From Bradyrhizobium agreste (GTDB taxonomy: Bacteria > Pseudomonadota > Alphaproteobacteria > Rhizobiales > Xanthobacteraceae), in contig NZ_JACCHP010000010.1 of NCBI RefSeq assembly GCF_016031625.1, positions 1 through 64,000 of the forward strand: a stretch of DNA of 64,000 nt, read 5' to 3'. A program made the position numbers and the translations under genes. Shown piece by piece: positions 62,093 through 64,000 of this stretch. Numbering within the stretch: the first letter of the stretch is position 1; each line of letters opens with the position of its first letter. A model generated the notes under the pieces. That model ran no database searches. It was not told where the DNA came from and saw nothing but the letters and a program-made list of their open reading frames with translations.

Positions 62093-62378
62093 GAACACGC
62101 GGCTCGCAACGACCCCTTGATTCGCAAGAGGTCTCGGACACTCATATGGAACATCGAGGAGGCGTTTTCAAGGCTGGTACGCCTTAAACGGCGCGTGCGG
62201 TGCAAAAATACTGCTGCCAGAAATTTAGCCAGAATTGGCGATTTGCTTAGAAATTAGTCTGATTGCCGCTTTCGCATACATTTATATTGCCTATGATTTA
62301 GGCCGTCAGTCTGCGGCGAAACTCTGATTTCTGCCGATTAAGTACGTAAATTCAACAAGTTGATGGGTGTCGAGCCCA

Positions 62379-62393
62379 TGGCATGGTTCTTGC
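62379..62393 (+). promoter_or_regulatory. Sigma-54 (RpoN) promoter upstream of urtA
   Basis: TGGCATGGTTCTTGC matches the -24/-12 consensus TGGCACG-N4-TTGC with one mismatch (T for C). It is 77 bases before the urtA ATG, which leaves a leader of about 65 bases. Supports nitrogen-limitation control of the urea transporter. Confidence 0.75.
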
Positions 62394-62469
62394 GATTCCG
62401 TTAATCGCAGGCGGCCGTGGGGCCGTTTCGCAGCGTTTTTCACGTCTGCGTCAGGGAGATGAGGCACTC

Positions 62470-63792
62470 ATGTTTAACAAATCCACTCACGATATAGCGG
62501 CGTCATTTAGCCGCCGCGGCGTGCTCGCTGCGACCGCCGGACTGATGCTCGGTCTGGCTTCATTGACCGGCGCGAAGGCCGCGGACGGCACCATCAAGGT
62601 CGGTGTGCTCCACTCCCTGTCCGGCACCATGGCGATCAGCGAAACCACGCTGAAGGACACCATCCTCTTCCTGATCGACGAGCAGAACAAGAAGGGCGGC
62701 GTGCTCGGCAAGAAGCTGGAAGCCGTCGTCGTCGACCCCGCTTCGAACTGGCCGCTGTTCGCCGAAAAGGCGCGCGAGCTGATCACCAAGGACAAGGTCT
62801 CGGTCGTATTCGGCTGCTGGACCTCGGTGTCGCGCAAGTCGGTGCTCCCCGTTTTCAAAGAGCTGAACAGCATCCTGTTCTATCCCGTGCAGTATGAGGG
62901 TGAGGAGAGCGAGCGCAATGTGTTCTACACGGGTGCTGCGCCGAACCAGCAGGCGATCCCCGCCGTCGACTATCTGATGAAGGAAGAGAAGGTGAAGCGC
63001 TGGGTGCTCGCGGGCACCGACTACGTCTATCCGCGCACCACCAACAAAATCCTGGAAGCCTATCTGAAGTCCAAGGGTGTCGCCCAGGAAGACATCATGA
63101 TCAACTACACGCCGTTCGGTCACTCCGACTGGCAGACGATCGTGGCCGACATCAAGAAGTTCGGCTCGGCCGGCAAGAAGACCGCGGTGGTCTCGACCAT
63201 CAATGGTGATGCCAACGTTCCCTTCTACAAGGAGCTCGGCAACCAGGGCATCAAGGCGAAGGACATCCCGGTGGTGGCGTTCTCGGTGGGTGAGGAAGAG
63301 CTCGCCGGCATCGACACCAAGCCGCTGGTCGGTCACCTCGCCGCCTGGAACTACTTCCAGTCGATCAAGTCGCCGGAGAACGAGAAGTTCATCAAGGCGT
63401 GGCAGGCCTACACCAAGAATCCGAAGCGCGTCACCAACGATCCGATGGAAGCGCACGTGATCGGCTTCGACATGTGGGTCAAGGCGGTCGAGAAGGTGAA
63501 GTCGACCGATCCCGACAAGGTGATCGACGCTCTCCCGGGCATCGAAGCCAAGAACCTGACCGGCGGCACCTCCAAGATGCTCCCGAACCACCACATCACC
63601 AAGCCGGTGTTCATCGGCGAGATCAAGGCCAACGGCCAGTTCGACGTGGTCTGGAAGACCCCGAGCCTCGTCCCGGGCGACGCCTGGTCGAAGGAGCTCG
63701 ACGGCTCCAAGGACCTGATCGGCGACTGGGTCGGCAAGAAGTGCGGCAACTTCAACACCAAGACCAACAAGTGCCTCGGCTCGGGCTCCTGA
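62470..63792 (+). CDS. urtA: Urea ABC transporter substrate-binding protein UrtA
   Basis: A 440-residue periplasmic urea-binding protein (Peripla_BP_5-type). Tat signal near the N-terminus: SFSRRGVLAATAGLMLGLAS. Mature part begins AADGTIKVGVLHSLSGTMAI; UrtA blocks are FGCWTSVSRKSVLPVFKELN, LFYPVQYEGEESERNVFYTG and GHLAAWNYFQSIKSPENEKF. ATG at 62470 follows GGGAGATGAGG. It captures urea for UrtBCDE. A sigma-54 promoter precedes it, and a hairpin separates it from urtB. Confidence 0.97.
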   Translation: MFNKSTHDIAASFSRRGVLAATAGLMLGLASLTGAKAADGTIKVGVLHSLSGTMAISETTLKDTILFLIDEQNKKGGVLGKKLEAVVVDPASNWPLFAEKARELITKDKVSVVFGCWTSVSRKSVLPVFKELNSILFYPVQYEGEESERNVFYTGAAPNQQAIPAVDYLMKEEKVKRWVLAGTDYVYPRTTNKILEAYLKSKGVAQEDIMINYTPFGHSDWQTIVADIKKFGSAGKKTAVVSTINGDANVPFYKELGNQGIKAKDIPVVAFSVGEEELAGIDTKPLVGHLAAWNYFQSIKSPENEKFIKAWQAYTKNPKRVTNDPMEAHVIGFDMWVKAVEKVKSTDPDKVIDALPGIEAKNLTGGTSKMLPNHHITKPVFIGEIKANGQFDVVWKTPSLVPGDAWSKELDGSKDLIGDWVGKKCGNFNTKTNKCLGSGS

Positions 63793-63820
63793 TCCCGATC
63801 TGACGCTCCATAGCAAGACC

Positions 63821-63850
63821 GGAGAGGGCGGCGATCCCGCCGCCTTCTCC
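63821..63850 (+). terminator. Hairpin between urtA and urtB (partial terminator or attenuator)
   Basis: GAGAGGGCGGC (63822-63832) pairs with GCCGCCTTCTC (63839-63849), one G-U pair, 6-nt loop. No U tract follows, so it more likely stabilises or attenuates than ends transcription. Confidence 0.55.
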
Positions 63851-63876
63851 ACTCATTTCTGCCGGGGTCATTCACA

Positions 63877-64000
63877 GTGCCAGCCCATTTGTCCGCGCGT
63901 CTTTGCTCGCTTGTGCTCTCGCTGTTCCTGATTGCGTTTGCGCTGCCGGCCTTCGCCGGTCCGTTCGAGGATGCCGTCGCCAAATTCGCCAATGATGATT
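63877..64000 (+). CDS. urtB: Urea ABC transporter permease UrtB (N-terminal fragment, runs off the window)
   Basis: Start GTG at 63877 encodes a signal-peptide-like segment (SLVLSLFLIAFALPAFA, likely cleaved) followed by GPFEDAVAKFANDD, which fits the UrtB N-terminal periplasmic extension that precedes the permease core. Only 41 codons are in the window. Position directly after urtA supports the call. SD is weak. Confidence 0.75.
   Translation, partial: MPAHLSARLCSLVLSLFLIAFALPAFAGPFEDAVAKFANDD

Larger units (their letters stand above)
61966..62469. other. 504-base divergent gene-free region between the helicase and urtA
   Basis: Left part (61966-62100) is the GC-rich structured leader of the helicase. 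Right part (about 62200-62350) is strongly AT-rich relative to the window and carries no open frame of note. It holds the sigma-54 promoter of urtA at 62379-62393. A single CGGTGCA half-site near 62200 is too weak to call as an NtrC box. Confidence 0.6.

Noticed and set aside
62190..62215. NtrC binding site near a GGTGCA sequence upstream of urtA
   Set aside because: Only one half-site is visible and its partner is absent.

Overview
The window looks like a chromosomal segment of a high-GC alphaproteobacterium of the Bradyrhizobium / Rhodopseudomonas group. This rests on the pim-type dicarboxylate gene set, a membrane-anchored CycM-type cytochrome c, an infA paralogue with a basic tail, a YejABEF-type transporter, and many copies of GC-rich intergenic palindromes of the kind found in Bradyrhizobium. 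The genus is inference; no rRNA or tRNA gene was seen. No insertion sequence, prophage or CRISPR array was found.

Layout. 1-1415: palindromic repeat and a glycerate 2-kinase on the minus strand. 1606-10732 (minus): a branched-chain-type (HAAT/Liv) ABC transporter made of four near-duplicate periplasmic binding proteins, two permeases and two ATPases; three of the four binding-protein genes are separated from the next by a strong terminator and the last in the array is also terminated. 10799-19177: a divergent IclR-type regulator and a pim-like beta-oxidation cluster (PimF, PimA, PimC, PimD, SDR). A perfect 19-bp palindrome lies between regulator and operon. The simplest reading is one functional unit that imports and degrades dicarboxylates or fatty acids. 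19310-25095: accessory and housekeeping genes (DUF559 nuclease, GlpK, GNAT, a frameshifted secreted protein, threonine dehydratase with a divergent ArsR regulator, GST) interspersed with repeats. 25385-33260: methionine synthase and MetF, a luciferase-like monooxygenase, PheA and KdsB. 33494-42012: CycM and a YejA-A-B-E-F peptide transporter with two Tat-exported binding proteins. 42061-46474: NlpC/P60 hydrolase, leucyl aminopeptidase, a small membrane protein and a long metallophosphoesterase.

46555-59517 is a complete tad/cpa (Flp type IVb pilus) locus: tadD, tadC, tadB, cpaF, cpaE, cpaD, cpaC, cpaB, cpaA, a 48-residue membrane protein read directly from the sequence, pilA, a sterol-desaturase-family gene, a stand-alone secretin N-domain protein and two TadE/TadG-type pseudopilins. 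Several of its transcription units are preceded by CtrA-like TTAA-N7-TTAR or TTAACCAT motifs, which suggests cell-cycle control. 59610-61965 groups a cold-shock protein, an IF1 paralogue and a DEAD-box helicase on one strand, which looks like a cold/RNA-structure module. The window ends in the urea transporter operon (urtA and the start of urtB), preceded by a near-consensus sigma-54 promoter.

Nothing here is clearly a wholly new system. The most unusual parts are the four-fold binding-protein array tied to the pim genes, the palindromes placed between the pim genes, the putative CtrA-tad regulon, the unannotated 48-residue protein, and a probably leaderless ArsR gene.
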